Shown here: piece by piece, positions 6,315 through 6,358 of the stretch
Numbering within the stretch: the first letter of the stretch is position 1
Layout of the letters: each line of letters starts with the position of its first letter
Assembly: GCA_905182935.1 (NCBI GenBank)
Contig: CAJJDL010000131.1
Coordinates: forward strand, 1-6,358
Reading direction: 5' to 3'
Source of the DNA: an uncultured Nitrospinaceae bacterium
Lineage (GTDB): Bacteria; Nitrospinota; Nitrospinia; Nitrospinales; VA-1
Length of the DNA stretch: 6,358 bases
Made by a program: the position numbers and the translations under genes
Notes under the pieces: generated by a model
Seen by the model: only the letters and a program-made list of their open reading frames with translations
Told to the model about the DNA's origin: nothing
Database searches by the model: none

Positions 6315-6358
6315 CTGGAGCTTTTGTTAAATACTGATATTTTTCCCCTAATGAATTA

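Noticed and set aside
6237..6358. Right-edge non-coding DNA, searched for a promoter of the minus-strand operon or the end of a neighbouring gene.
   Set aside because: TTGAGA occurs on the minus strand but no -10 lies at proper spacing. All frames contain early stops, so neither a promoter nor a partial gene can be supported.

Overview
The window is about 6.4 kb of AT-rich bacterial chromosome (roughly 38-40% G+C by eye). It carries eight complete protein genes and the 5' end of one tRNA gene, densely packed with several 4-nt or zero-base junctions. There is no mobile element, CRISPR array or phage gene. The best guess for the host is an uncultured, probably aquatic Gram-negative. The RibF and flippase-like proteins read like those of the former Deltaproteobacteria and related phyla, but this is an impression from sequence style and no marker gene here settles it.

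Layout, left to right. (1) Minus strand, 1-2151: ribF (riboflavin kinase/FAD synthetase) is followed by a flippase-like UPF0104/LPG-synthase-type membrane protein, joined by a TTGA stop/start overlap. Beyond a 146-bp gap lies the 5' end of a tRNA-Leu gene that runs off the left edge. (2) A 133-bp divergent spacer, 2152-2284, with promoter-like elements. (3) Plus strand, 2285-3005: a TatA/TatB-family subunit of the twin-arginine translocase with a strong ribosome binding site, then a small four-helix membrane protein that resembles DUF2231. (4) Minus strand, 3031-6236: an apparent four-gene operon, transcribed right to left. It runs RluA-family pseudouridine synthase, DusB-type tRNA-dihydrouridine synthase, SpoU/TrmH-family 2'-O-ribose methyltransferase, then a canonical DUF2231 membrane protein. 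(5) 122 bp of non-coding DNA at the right edge.

The right half is a block of RNA-modification enzymes with three different chemistries (pseudouridine, dihydrouridine, ribose methylation). Two of them are translationally coupled. The left half is a cofactor and envelope group. The most unusual feature is that two small membrane proteins sharing the DUF2231 layout sit tail to tail, one at the end of the tat transcript and one at the end of the RNA-modification operon. The window looks mainly like ordinary housekeeping sequence, and I see no convincing new defence or mobile system.
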